A stretch of DNA of 23,861 nt, from positions 1-23,861 of the forward strand of contig JAHZDE010000021.1 in NCBI GenBank assembly GCA_019422525.1. The letters run 5' to 3'. Source of the stretch: Clostridiales bacterium (GTDB lineage: Bacteria; Bacillota; Clostridia; Oscillospirales; Acutalibacteraceae). Under the pieces are notes generated by a model. It was not told the DNA's origin and ran no database searches. It worked only from the letters and a program-made list of their open reading frames with translations. Every line of letters starts with the position of its first letter. Positions within the stretch are counted from its first letter, which is position 1. Of this stretch, positions 14,454 to 22,656 are shown piece by piece. The translations under genes were made by a program, and so were the position numbers.

Positions 14454-15137
14454 ATGAAAAAGTACGAAATTTTAGGAGATAATTTACCGGTTGTGGTATG
14501 TGAATTATTCCCAGGAGAATCCATGATCACGGAGAGTGGGAGCATGAGCTGGATGAGTCCGAACATGAAAATGGAGACTACTACCGGCGGAGGGATGAAG
14601 AAAATGCTAGGCCGTCTGGTATCGGGTGATTCTATGTTTCAGAATCGGTTCACCGCAGAAGGAAGCGATGGAACCATTGCTTTTGCATCCAGCTTTCCCG
14701 GGGCAATCAAAGCGCTGAATATCAGTGCCGGTCATTCTATGATCGTGCAGAAAAGCGCATTTCTTGCTTCCGAAGATGGTGTGGAGCTATCTATGCATTT
14801 CCAGAAAAAGCTGGGTTCTGGTATCTTTGGCGGCGAAGGCTTCATCATGCAGAAGCTGAGTGGAAATGGTATTGCCTTCATAGAGATTGACGGACATGCG
14901 ACAGAGTATGAGCTGAGCGCCGGTCAGGAACTGCTGGTCAGCACAGGGTACTTAGCGGCAATGGAAGAGAGCTGCACGATGGATGTGGTGACTGTTAAGG
15001 GCGCCAAAAATATGCTGCTGGGCGGAGAAGGTATTTTTAATACCGTTGTCAGAGGCCCGGGCAAGGTGATATTACAGACTATGCCAATCAGTAAGGTGGC
15101 TGAACTGTTGATGCCATTTTTCAGCAATAAAAAATAA
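14454..15137 (+). CDS. AIM24 family protein
   Basis: This is a 227-residue soluble protein with the beta-rich AIM24 (TIGR00266-type) signature: a YEILGDNLPVVVCELFPGES start, ESGSMSWMSPNMKMET, GGGMKKMLGRLVSGDSMF, FASSFPGAIKALNI, a FLASEDGVELSMHFQKKLG strand, EGFIMQKLSGNGIAFIEIDG, and FNTVVRGPGKVILQTMPI near the end. AAAGGAG (14440-14446) precedes ATG 14454. The family is named after a mitochondrial inner-membrane organising protein. Bacterial members are found next to SPFH, TPM and PspA-related genes and are thought to act in envelope stress, though the biochemistry is not settled. The gene follows the DUF4428-like gene by 68 nt, with no terminator seen. Confidence 0.94.
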   Translation: MKKYEILGDNLPVVVCELFPGESMITESGSMSWMSPNMKMETTTGGGMKKMLGRLVSGDSMFQNRFTAEGSDGTIAFASSFPGAIKALNISAGHSMIVQKSAFLASEDGVELSMHFQKKLGSGIFGGEGFIMQKLSGNGIAFIEIDGHATEYELSAGQELLVSTGYLAAMEESCTMDVVTVKGAKNMLLGGEGIFNTVVRGPGKVILQTMPISKVAELLMPFFSNKK

Positions 15138-15163
15138 GGAATAAAATAGGGAGGTGAATGACC

Positions 15164-16630
15164 ATGAAAAACAAGTTAAAGATATCGTTCTTGCTTCTCG
15201 CTGCACTGCTATTGTTCAGCCTCACTGGCTGCGGCAAGGACAGCCCGGAATCCAGTCAGACGCCGGAAGAAACAGAGCAGACAGCGCCTCCTGCTGAAAC
15301 AGTGGCCGGAACGACGATAAATGCCGCACTGTGGGATCTTACTTATGATGAGACGGACGGCTGGATCTATGAGGAAGATGATTTTTACGATGATGAGACG
15401 TCTTCTAAGATTATTCTGTCAATCCCAAAGGAAGGGGAAGATGAAAGCATCGTTAATGCGGAGATCCGGGTTTCCATTGAAACGCCTTATTCCTTCCGTG
15501 ATTATCTCACCAGCTATGGATTTGACGAGTACGAATACGCAGTCAATCAGGCCTACGATTTGACCGAAGTCGGCGGCATCGACTGCCTCAAACAGGAAGG
15601 AAATTATTGGGGTTCTCCGTGTCTGCGGTATTTTAATCGGGTTGAGGGTGCCGGCGCTACCGTATTTATGGAAATCACTGGTGAGTACGAGGATACGCGC
15701 GTTGAGAAGCTGCTGTCCGGTCTGAAAATCCATTTAGAGGATACTGGAAACGAGGATGGACCCTGGTACTGGGAGGGTGAGCCATTCTCTGCACAACCTC
15801 GCAGTGTTATGGTAGGAACACATACGTTGGACAGTCAGTGGCTGCCTGTTACTGACTGTATTATTACAAAGGAAACCTTCAATCACGCAGTTGCTGTTAC
15901 AGGCAATCAGGCATATTTTTTGGTGGACGGCCAGTTAAAACACTATGATTACGATGGAAACTCTTTGAAATTCGCAGAGGATATTGTGCTGGATGCAGAA
16001 TATGAAGATATTTCCGCTGATACTACAGGAACCCTCTGGCTGGCAAATTTCATGAAACCGCTGATCAGCTGGAAGGATGGCACACAGACGGCATCCTATG
16101 AGGGACCGGATCATGTCACCATGCATCCATCAGGGGCTTGGGGCATTAGTTGGTTTTCCAGCGCAGAGTGTGAAAAGATCACTCTCTCTGGCGGAACGCT
16201 TAAGACGGAACCATTGGTTTTCAAAGAGGTCGATTTGATTCAACATTTGTTGATTGACGAGAACCACATCTATGTCTGTGGCTCTGCTGTAGATGAGAGT
16301 GGTCACAAGGTGTTTGTTTATGACAGCAATGGTGCGCTGCAAATGACTTTGGCAGATTCAGATGGAGGCGGCCTTGGAAGCATTACCTTTATCACAGAGA
16401 CCGCAAACGGCTATCTCGCTCTGGATGGAAATATGCGAGAAGTGGTGATCTGGACAAAAGACGGTACTTATATCGGCGAAGCGGATGACGGGGAGCTGTT
16501 CGGTACAAATTATCCGTGGTTCTGTGGCGGAGCAAAGCTAACTGATGGCAGTATCCTGGTTCTTATGACTGAAGACAGGGCAGATGAATCTGCACAGGAA
16601 CTGGTCGCATTCAAACTCAGCGGTTTCTAA
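15164..16630 (+). CDS. lipoprotein with a propeller-like C-terminal domain
   Basis: This is a 488-residue protein. The signal peptide ends at lipobox LTGC (Cys about 23) and is followed by a Ser/Pro/Glu/Thr-rich spacer. Residues about 50-190 form an acidic domain. Residues about 210-488 have short repeated strands of the type GNQAYFLVDGQLKHYDYDG, ENHIYVCGSAVDESGHKVFVYDSNG and NMREVVIWTKDGTYIGE, which look like blades of a beta-propeller. ATG 15164 is preferred to ATG 15158 because GGGAGG (15149-15154) is 9 nt away. It is probably a surface-exposed binding protein. It lies 26 nt after the AIM24 gene and 17 nt before the next lipoprotein gene. The specific function is not recognised. Confidence 0.82.
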   Translation: MKNKLKISFLLLAALLLFSLTGCGKDSPESSQTPEETEQTAPPAETVAGTTINAALWDLTYDETDGWIYEEDDFYDDETSSKIILSIPKEGEDESIVNAEIRVSIETPYSFRDYLTSYGFDEYEYAVNQAYDLTEVGGIDCLKQEGNYWGSPCLRYFNRVEGAGATVFMEITGEYEDTRVEKLLSGLKIHLEDTGNEDGPWYWEGEPFSAQPRSVMVGTHTLDSQWLPVTDCIITKETFNHAVAVTGNQAYFLVDGQLKHYDYDGNSLKFAEDIVLDAEYEDISADTTGTLWLANFMKPLISWKDGTQTASYEGPDHVTMHPSGAWGISWFSSAECEKITLSGGTLKTEPLVFKEVDLIQHLLIDENHIYVCGSAVDESGHKVFVYDSNGALQMTLADSDGGGLGSITFITETANGYLALDGNMREVVIWTKDGTYIGEADDGELFGTNYPWFCGGAKLTDGSILVLMTEDRADESAQELVAFKLSGF

Positions 16631-16647
16631 GAGGAGGGGAGTTGAAT

Positions 16648-17679
16648 ATGAAACGTATAAAGTTACTTTGCGTTTTTCTTACAGTGCTGCTGCTCGCTCT
16701 CACCGCCTGTGGCAAGGACAAAACGGCTGATTCTGATTTGCTCGAGACAGCAGACTCTAACTTACTCAAGATTGGAGAATATGAGTTGCACTATAAGGGT
16801 GCAAGCATCATGGAGGATTCGGATGGAAACGATGCGTTGGTCCTGACGCTGGATTTTACCAACAACAGTAAGGATGCCAGCTCCTATGTCTGGTCCATTT
16901 CTGAAACAGTGATGCAGAATGGCGCAGAACTGGCAGTTGCCACTGTCTTTACGGACAGCGACTCATACGACACGGTGATTGAGGGTCAATTTACGGATGT
17001 CGCGCCGGGAGGAACCCTTGAACTTTGCACCGCCTATGTGCTGACGGATACCACTAGCAAGGTCGAGGTAACCTTTGAGGAGGCATTCGGTGACAAAAGT
17101 GGTAAAATCACCGTTGATCCGTCTATACTCAGCCGGGAATCGGCAGGAGCTGGGACGGTGCAGAGTGACGGAACCGGAACCGCAATGCTGGATTGGTGGA
17201 ACGGCGACTGGTACGGCTGGTGGACTATGACTGGCTGCTCCGGCTATTACGAGGATATGGAGGGCGCCTGGTGGGACATCTGTGGTACCATTGACATCGG
17301 CGAAGATGGCATGGGCATTGTCACCCTCTGGGATGAGGACTACACGAAATCGGAATCGATGGTCTCTGCGTCAGTCAGCCTCAGTGATGATGGAACCAGC
17401 ATATATGGCACCATGACATCCGAGGGCGGTTCCTTTACGGATATTGCGCTGGAGCACGGGGACTGGATTGTTGATCCGGGACTGGTGGATTATGGGGACA
17501 TGATCCATATTGACGGTGACTATGAAAATGGCGAAGACGCCTTCCACTATGATATCGTCCTGCGCCCGTGGGGAACCTATTGGGTGGATGTGGATGAGGA
17601 GGAGCTCCCCAATCTTTATAATGACTGGTATCTGCCTCTGATCGATGCGGACGAGCCCATGCCGGACAGCATCGGATAA
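16648..17679 (+). CDS. DUF5067-like lipoprotein with Trp-rich C-terminal module
   Basis: This is a 343-residue protein. The signal peptide ends at LTAC (Cys about 20). Residues about 35-150 match the DUF5067 pattern: YELHYKGASIMEDSDGNDA, then LVLTLDFTNNSKDASSYVW, and NGAELAVATVF. Residues about 175-343 begin with WWNGDWYGWWTMTGCSGYY and continue with IDIGEDGMGIVTLWDED, a beta-rich Trp/Gly module seen in clostridial lipoproteins. ATG 16648 is used because GAGGAGGGG (16631-16639) lies 8 nt upstream; TTG 16642 is too close to it. It is exposed on the outside face. The C-terminal module resembles parts of the lipoproteins at 9353, 17772 and 22657. The function is unknown; DUF5067/immunoglobulin-like domains are thought to mediate binding. 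Confidence 0.85.
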   Translation: MKRIKLLCVFLTVLLLALTACGKDKTADSDLLETADSNLLKIGEYELHYKGASIMEDSDGNDALVLTLDFTNNSKDASSYVWSISETVMQNGAELAVATVFTDSDSYDTVIEGQFTDVAPGGTLELCTAYVLTDTTSKVEVTFEEAFGDKSGKITVDPSILSRESAGAGTVQSDGTGTAMLDWWNGDWYGWWTMTGCSGYYEDMEGAWWDICGTIDIGEDGMGIVTLWDEDYTKSESMVSASVSLSDDGTSIYGTMTSEGGSFTDIALEHGDWIVDPGLVDYGDMIHIDGDYENGEDAFHYDIVLRPWGTYWVDVDEEELPNLYNDWYLPLIDADEPMPDSIG

Positions 17680-17688
17680 CACCAGAAT

Positions 17689-17727
17689 GGGGATCGTTCC
17701 CACTTCATTTGGGGCGGAGCGATCCCC
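17689..17727 (+). other. intergenic hairpin, possible attenuator
   Basis: GGGGATCG (17689-17696) pairs with CGATCCCC (17720-17727), and inside it CCCA (17699-17702) pairs with TGGG (17710-17713). Only GTTT follows, so this is not a convincing intrinsic terminator. It may stabilise or attenuate the transcript between two lipoprotein genes. Confidence 0.45.
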
Positions 17728-17771
17728 GTTTGCGCAATGGTATGGAGCAGTGATGTTTGAAAGGAGCAGTT

Positions 17772-18998
17772 ATGAAAAGGATATCAAAAAGCATGATCGG
17801 ATTTTTTCTAATACTGGTTCTGATGCTGTCTCTCTGTGCCTGTGCGCAAAAGCAACTAACGGGAACGGAAATAGACGAACCGAATATAAGCACCGATAGA
17901 GAGACGCTGCCTGGTAAGCCCGATGAGAAACTGCCGGAAAAGCTGCACTCGGAGACCGGGGAATCGGACGAGCAGTCGAAGCAGGCCGAATTTTCCGCAG
18001 AGGCAGAGCAATCTCTTGTTTGGCTGCGGGACAGAATGGATTTTCCCCAGACCATGTTCGGCGTGGCCTTGTTGGGCTATACTGGAGAAACTTCCGATGG
18101 AGACTGGCTATCGGAAGTGGATCAGGCGATGCTGCAGAAATACCCCTTTATTTCCGAAATCGATACGGGGCATATCATCGGGAACGATGACTATCTGTAT
18201 TGTCTTGTGCCGATTGATGAAAACGCGACAGTTTCCGTCAATCTTATGCGGTGGGATCCAAAGTCGGATAATGAAGAAGTCATCGAGGTGCTCTACCGTT
18301 CTGAATCCGGCGATCCGGTGCTGCTTTTTGCAACTGGAGGCGACGATGCATACGCATATCTGTCCTACGTTGAGATCCAGATCGTCGACAACGCAGGAAA
18401 CAGCTGCGTATGGAATCCGCAGCTCTATACGGCGACGGGGCACATCGTGCCATGTTTGTCGGAAAGCGGAGACTACATCTCCTTCGACTTTACGGAATAC
18501 GGATGGCAGGGCGCTCCTTCCGAACTTGCACCGTGGCTGGCAGACGGCTGGAGCGGTGTATATGCCTCCGGACTCGGCGGCAGCTGGACAACGCAGGCAG
18601 CGGCATGGGATACGAACCGTGAAGCAAATTACTACCTGTGGTTCTTTCCCGAGGATGAGACAGGCGGAACGGTCGATCTGTATTGGGAATACGTGGGCAC
18701 TGATCCTTCTGAAACGATGTGGGATGAGGTATGGAGCGGTTTCTGGACGATCACATCCGGCATGGATGGAGCCAGTTATGTGACCGTCAGCCTGTCTCTC
18801 GTTGGCGGCAAAAACTATGGTGTCACAGACGGCCCGTATTATATCTCGGAGACTTATCCGATCTTGATGAGTCCTAGCGGCGAGGAGATAATGATCGGCG
18901 TTGGGGAGAACGAAGTCAGTCTGCCGTTTATGCCGAAGTACGACGCGCAGCTGTGCGTTTTGACGCTGGACAGCTTGCTTACCGACCCGATCGGCTGA
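17772..18998 (+). CDS. lipoprotein of unknown function, paralogue of the 22657 gene
   Basis: This is a 408-residue protein. The signal peptide ends at LCAC (Cys about 24), followed by a long charged spacer. It shares a run of matching segments with the protein at 22657: here FGVALLGYTGE, DYLYCLVPIDENATVSVNLM, VLYRSESGDPVLLF and YPILMSPSGEEIMIG; there AVAYLGFREQ, DLYCIVPRDENTSLAVNHV, VLYREECAQPVLIF and FPVLLDPSGDSLHIQ. Between them lies a Trp/Gly-rich beta region containing WSGFWTITSG. ATG 17772 has AAAGGAG (17760-17766) upstream and places the signal peptide correctly. The two paralogues bracket the DHH, zinc-ribbon and TPM genes, so the gene set has grown by duplication. No enzyme motif is visible. 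Probably surface exposed; role unknown. Confidence 0.85.
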   Translation: MKRISKSMIGFFLILVLMLSLCACAQKQLTGTEIDEPNISTDRETLPGKPDEKLPEKLHSETGESDEQSKQAEFSAEAEQSLVWLRDRMDFPQTMFGVALLGYTGETSDGDWLSEVDQAMLQKYPFISEIDTGHIIGNDDYLYCLVPIDENATVSVNLMRWDPKSDNEEVIEVLYRSESGDPVLLFATGGDDAYAYLSYVEIQIVDNAGNSCVWNPQLYTATGHIVPCLSESGDYISFDFTEYGWQGAPSELAPWLADGWSGVYASGLGGSWTTQAAAWDTNREANYYLWFFPEDETGGTVDLYWEYVGTDPSETMWDEVWSGFWTITSGMDGASYVTVSLSLVGGKNYGVTDGPYYISETYPILMSPSGEEIMIGVGENEVSLPFMPKYDAQLCVLTLDSLLTDPIG

Positions 18999-19060
18999 TC
19001 TTCTGAGAATTCCACTTTGATATGCTCCGAGCGACCAGGCTAACGAGAACCAGTGAATAA

Positions 19061-19074
19061 ATCAATAATCAATA
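19061..19074 (+). repeat. tandem 7-bp repeat before the DHH gene
   Basis: ATCAATA is repeated twice in an AT-rich stretch of the 91-nt gap at 18999-19089. I see no good promoter or terminator in this gap. Confidence 0.5.
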
Positions 19075-19089
19075 AATGAGAGTGAGACG

Positions 19090-20130
19090 ATGAACGATTT
19101 CAGCCAGCTTGCGACGTTGTGTCTTGGCAAGCATATTTACATACAAACCCATAATTTCCCCGATCCAGATGCCATAGCGCCCGTTTTTGGCCTTCAGCGT
19201 CTGTTGTCCCTGTACGATATACCTTCCACGCTTTGCTATGATGGCAGGATCGACAAGCTGAGCGCCTCCAAGATGCTGGAAGCCTTCCAGATTGAGATGT
19301 GCCCGTATGAACAACTGCGCCCCAATATGACGGAGGAAGACTATATAATCTGCGTAGATGCCCAAAAACACAGCGGGAATATTACTGATTTTGTTGGAAA
19401 TGAAATGGCCTGCATTGACCATCACCCGACTTTTGTACCGATGGAATACCGCTATCAGGATATCCGTCTCACAGGGGCCTGCGCTACCCTGATCGCGCAG
19501 TATTACCAGCAGCTTTCCTGCAAGCCGGACAAAGAAACTGCAACCGCTCTGCTGTATGGTTTGAAAATGGATACCCTGCAATTCACCCGTGGGGTAACGG
19601 AGCTGGACATTGAGATGTTTGCTTTCCTATTCCCGTTGTGTGATCAGGAAATGCTGGCGCGGCTGGAGCGTAACAATATGGAGTTCAGCGATCTGAAGGC
19701 ATATGGGGCAGCTATCGAGAGCATTGAACTCTACGATAAGGTCGGTTTATCCTATCTCTCCTTTCCCTGTCCGGATGCCCTGATCGCAATCATCTCCGAT
19801 TTTATTCTAGCCTTGCAGGAGGTGGATGTGGCAGTTGTGTTCTCCTACAGAGAGGATGGGATCAAGTTCTCCGTTCGCTCTGAGGATTCATACATCCATG
19901 CAGGGCATCTGGTGCGGGAGGCGCTCCATGGGTACGGTGATGGCGGTGGACATGCCACAATGGACGGTGGGATGATTCAAAAGGAGAATGAATGCCTGTT
20001 GGGGCGATATCTCAAGGATGTCATCCGTGATGCATTTTTGCGGATTCTGACACAGGGCGAAAGAAGCAGATGCCGCAGGGACTCCAGGATTCAAATCGTA
20101 CCTCAGAAAAGCAGCAGAGCCGAACGATGA
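19090..20130 (+). CDS. DHH/DHHA1 phosphoesterase (NrnA-like)
   Basis: This is a 346-residue cytoplasmic enzyme of the DHH superfamily, whose members hydrolyse phosphodiesters of short oligonucleotides, 3'-phosphoadenosine phosphate or cyclic-dinucleotide products with Mn2+. Metal-binding residues are in place: His-21, Asp-25 and Asp-27 (THNFPDPDA), Asp-90 (ICVDAQ), Asp-110/His-111/His-112 (IDHHP) and Asp-161 (GLKMDTLQF). The DHHA1 substrate loop is GYGDGGGHATMDGG (His about 288). The length fits NrnA-type stand-alone enzymes. The last 25 residues are basic and variable. It has no TM segment, so it is not GdpP-like. The RBS is weak (GAGAGTGAG), so translation may be modest. Its place among envelope-stress genes is unusual and could point to nucleotide-signal turnover (inference); the exact substrate is unknown. 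Confidence 0.92.
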   Translation: MNDFSQLATLCLGKHIYIQTHNFPDPDAIAPVFGLQRLLSLYDIPSTLCYDGRIDKLSASKMLEAFQIEMCPYEQLRPNMTEEDYIICVDAQKHSGNITDFVGNEMACIDHHPTFVPMEYRYQDIRLTGACATLIAQYYQQLSCKPDKETATALLYGLKMDTLQFTRGVTELDIEMFAFLFPLCDQEMLARLERNNMEFSDLKAYGAAIESIELYDKVGLSYLSFPCPDALIAIISDFILALQEVDVAVVFSYREDGIKFSVRSEDSYIHAGHLVREALHGYGDGGGHATMDGGMIQKENECLLGRYLKDVIRDAFLRILTQGERSRCRRDSRIQIVPQKSSRAER

Positions 20131-20172
20131 AAACGATGCAGTCTATGCCGGTATGGGAAGGAGGAATTTCAG

Positions 20173-21306
20173 ATGCCAACACAGGTAACAAATTATCAAT
20201 GTCCCAGCTGTACGGGGCCACTGCATTTTTCCGGTGCATCCGGCCGGTTGGAGTGCGAATACTGCGACGCCAGTTACGATGTGGCGGAGATTGAGGCGCT
20301 ATATGCAGAAAAAGAAAAAAATGCGGCAGCAGCCAAGCAGACAGCGAAGGAAGGCAGCGCCGGACAGAGCGTGCCGTCCGTAGATGGAAGCGCATGGGAC
20401 ACCTCTGACTTTTGCGAGGATTGGGGGGCTGAAGGCGACGGTATGCGGGTCTACGGTTGCCCAAGCTGCGGCGCGCAGCTCATCTGCGAGGAGAGCACGG
20501 CGGCAGCCTCCTGCCCCTATTGCGGGAACCCCACCGTGGTGCCGGGCCAGTTCTCCGGGGCACTGCGACCTGATTTTATCGTCCCGTTCAAACTGAGCAA
20601 AGAAGAAGCGGTAAAGGCCCTCAAATCCCACTACAAAGGGAAGTTTTTCCTGCCAAAAAGTTTTATCAGTGAAAATCATGTGCAGGAAATCCGGGGGATC
20701 TATGTTCCCTTCTGGATGTTCGACGGAGAGGCGGAGGGTGACGCCCATTACGAGGCTACCCGCTCCCGTACATACCGCTCCGGTGACTATGAAATTACGG
20801 AGACGAAACACTACGATGTCTACCGGGCCGGAACCGTCACCTTTGAGAAGGTGCCGGTGGACGCATCCAGCAAGATGCCGGACGGACACATGGACTCCAT
20901 TGAACCCTATGACTACAAGGAACTGAAGCCTTTTTCCACTGCATATCTTCCCGGTTTCCTGGCCGATAAGTTCGATGTGACGGTGGAACAGAGCCGGCAG
21001 CGGGCAGATCAGCGCTGTGAGGGAACCCTTGCCTCCGCGCTGCGCGGCACAGTGAAGCGCTATGACCTCTGCATCCTCAGGGACAGTAGCGTTCACCTAC
21101 GCAGGGGCAAGGTGCATTACGCTCTGATGCCCGTCTGGATGCTGAATACTAAGTGGCATGGGAAGGACTTTATCTTTGCCATGAATGGACAAACCGGAAA
21201 GCTGGTGGGTGATCTGCCGGTCAGCTGGGGGAAGTTCTGGGGGTTGTTTGCCGCTATCGCCATCCCCTTATCCGTGATCGGTTCGGCGCTGGTTCTGTTG
21301 CCGTGA
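20173..21306 (+). CDS. double zinc-ribbon protein with C-terminal TM helix (YdjG-like)
   Basis: This is a 377-residue protein. Zinc ribbon 1 uses Cys-10/13 and Cys-28/31 (CPSC, CEYC). A helical linker (about 40-65) follows. Zinc ribbon 2 uses Cys-96/99 and Cys-114/117 (CPSCGAQL, CPYCGN), a TFIIB-type arrangement. A beta-rich domain (about 130-345) contains IRGIYVPFWMFDG and HYALMPVWMLNTKW. A single hydrophobic helix (about 355-377) ends the protein. This layout is that of B. subtilis YdjG-type proteins, sometimes mis-annotated as PriA-like, which help bring the SPFH protein YdjI to the membrane together with a TPM protein. AAGGAGG (20158-20164) precedes ATG 20173. The TPM gene follows after 19 nt, matching the ydjG-ydjH order. 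Confidence 0.88.
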   Translation: MPTQVTNYQCPSCTGPLHFSGASGRLECEYCDASYDVAEIEALYAEKEKNAAAAKQTAKEGSAGQSVPSVDGSAWDTSDFCEDWGAEGDGMRVYGCPSCGAQLICEESTAAASCPYCGNPTVVPGQFSGALRPDFIVPFKLSKEEAVKALKSHYKGKFFLPKSFISENHVQEIRGIYVPFWMFDGEAEGDAHYEATRSRTYRSGDYEITETKHYDVYRAGTVTFEKVPVDASSKMPDGHMDSIEPYDYKELKPFSTAYLPGFLADKFDVTVEQSRQRADQRCEGTLASALRGTVKRYDLCILRDSSVHLRRGKVHYALMPVWMLNTKWHGKDFIFAMNGQTGKLVGDLPVSWGKFWGLFAAIAIPLSVIGSALVLLP

Positions 21307-21325
21307 GAAAGGAGGAAGGCTGGAT

Positions 21326-22642
21326 ATGAAGAAAGTATATGCTGCTCTTACGCTGTTGATCCTGTTGGCGCTGTCCTTATGCACCCCTGCAATGGCAGCA
21401 ATGGAGTACAGCGTGATTTATGACGAAACGGAATCCCTTGGATCTCAAGAACTGACTATGCAGGGAGAACAGACCCTCCCCCAGCTTTCCCAAGCGCTAG
21501 GCCTTGATCTGAGGGTGGATGTATTGACTCAAAACAGTTATGACGGACTTGGTGACGCTGCTGCGGGAATCTATGAGGAATATGATTACGGCTATGGCGA
21601 GCACAAGGAGGGCGTTACTCTAACCATTCTGCTGGAACAGCAGGATGAGGATACCTACAGGATGGTTGACGAAAATGATTGGTGCGTCTACGCTAGGCTG
21701 AGCGATAAGCGGGGCAGCAGTCAGGAATTGTCCGATGCCATCTACGATGCGGTACAGCCTTATATGGCGGCGCAGGCGTGGAACGGCGAGGACATAACCA
21801 TGAGCGCTGTTGCGCTGACCCAGGCAGTGGACGCCATGGCAGAAACGGCGGAGGAATACATCCTCACGAATTGCCCGCCGACCGGCTCCGGCGAGGATGC
21901 CGACGTAGAAGAACCAGTCCCCGACAGCATCACGATGCAGTATGTATTTGATGTTGCAGGCCTTCTCCCCTATGAGAAGTGGGAAAAGCTGGAGGCTCGG
22001 GCTGAAATCATTTCTCAAAAACAGGATTGCGGCGTTTATTTTGTTCTTGTGAATGATTACACGGAATACGGAAACGGCAGTGTCTTTGAAGTAACATATC
22101 AGCTCTATCACAGCAATCAGCTCGGTATGGGCAGCGAGAGGGATGGAATCATCGTGCTCCTGAGCATGGCCGAGAGGGACTACGCCATGTTCGTCTACGG
22201 TGAGTACGCCGAGTATGCCTTTGATGAATATGGGCAGGAGAAGCTGGAGGAGCAATTCCTGGGTGATTTTGGGGAAAACGACTGGTACGGTGGTATTTCC
22301 AATTACTTAGACACCTGTGAGGAATATCTGACGAAGGCCGACGCCGGTAAGCCGGTGCGCCGTCCTTACTGGATCTGGTTCATCATAGCAACGGGATGCT
22401 CCTGTCTGGCCGCGGGGACCGTTTGCCTGTGGCTGCTGCGTAAGATGAAGTCTGTCCATCAAAAGGCGGAAGCCAATGCGTACCTTACTGCTGGGGGCTT
22501 ACACCTGACAAAGCAGTATGACCGCTACACTCATACCACCGAAACACGCACCAAGATTCAGAAAGAGAGCTCGGGTGGCAGCGGAGGCAGCACCTACAGT
22601 GAAAGTGGCGGCGGCGGCAGCGGTCGCAGCGGAAAGTTCTGA
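21326..22642 (+). CDS. tandem TPM-domain membrane protein (YdjH-like)
   Basis: This is a 438-residue protein. It has a signal peptide (1-25, ending around PAMAAM), a divergent TPM-like domain (about 28-185), and a second clear TPM domain (about 208-345): VFDVAGLLPYEKWEKLEAR, CGVYFVLVNDYTEYG, ERDGIIVLLSMAERDYAMFVYG, and WYGGISNYLDTCEEYL. One TM helix (about 353-375, WIWFIIATGCSCLAAGTVCLWLL), a basic cytoplasmic stretch, and a Gly/Ser-rich tail (SSGGSGGSTYSESGGGGSG) as in many TPM proteins follow. RBS AAAGGAGG (21308-21315) suits ATG 21326. Known TPM proteins include plant TLP18.3 and B. subtilis YdjH; function in bacteria is poorly defined. Together with the zinc-ribbon protein just upstream it probably forms the membrane anchor for the SPFH protein. 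Confidence 0.92.
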   Translation: MKKVYAALTLLILLALSLCTPAMAAMEYSVIYDETESLGSQELTMQGEQTLPQLSQALGLDLRVDVLTQNSYDGLGDAAAGIYEEYDYGYGEHKEGVTLTILLEQQDEDTYRMVDENDWCVYARLSDKRGSSQELSDAIYDAVQPYMAAQAWNGEDITMSAVALTQAVDAMAETAEEYILTNCPPTGSGEDADVEEPVPDSITMQYVFDVAGLLPYEKWEKLEARAEIISQKQDCGVYFVLVNDYTEYGNGSVFEVTYQLYHSNQLGMGSERDGIIVLLSMAERDYAMFVYGEYAEYAFDEYGQEKLEEQFLGDFGENDWYGGISNYLDTCEEYLTKADAGKPVRRPYWIWFIIATGCSCLAAGTVCLWLLRKMKSVHQKAEANAYLTAGGLHLTKQYDRYTHTTETRTKIQKESSGGSGGSTYSESGGGGSGRSGKF

Positions 22643-22656
22643 GAGGAGGCTGGATG

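Noticed and set aside
17689..17727. Hairpin as an operon-ending terminator
   Set aside because: There is no U-run after it and the next gene starts 45 nt later with its own RBS, so I list it only as a hairpin.
17923..18783. 286-codon + frame overlapping the 17772 lipoprotein
   Set aside because: It gives an Arg/Ser/Pro-rich low-complexity product with no start signals, typical of an out-of-frame shadow; the 17772 frame has a lipobox and a paralogue.
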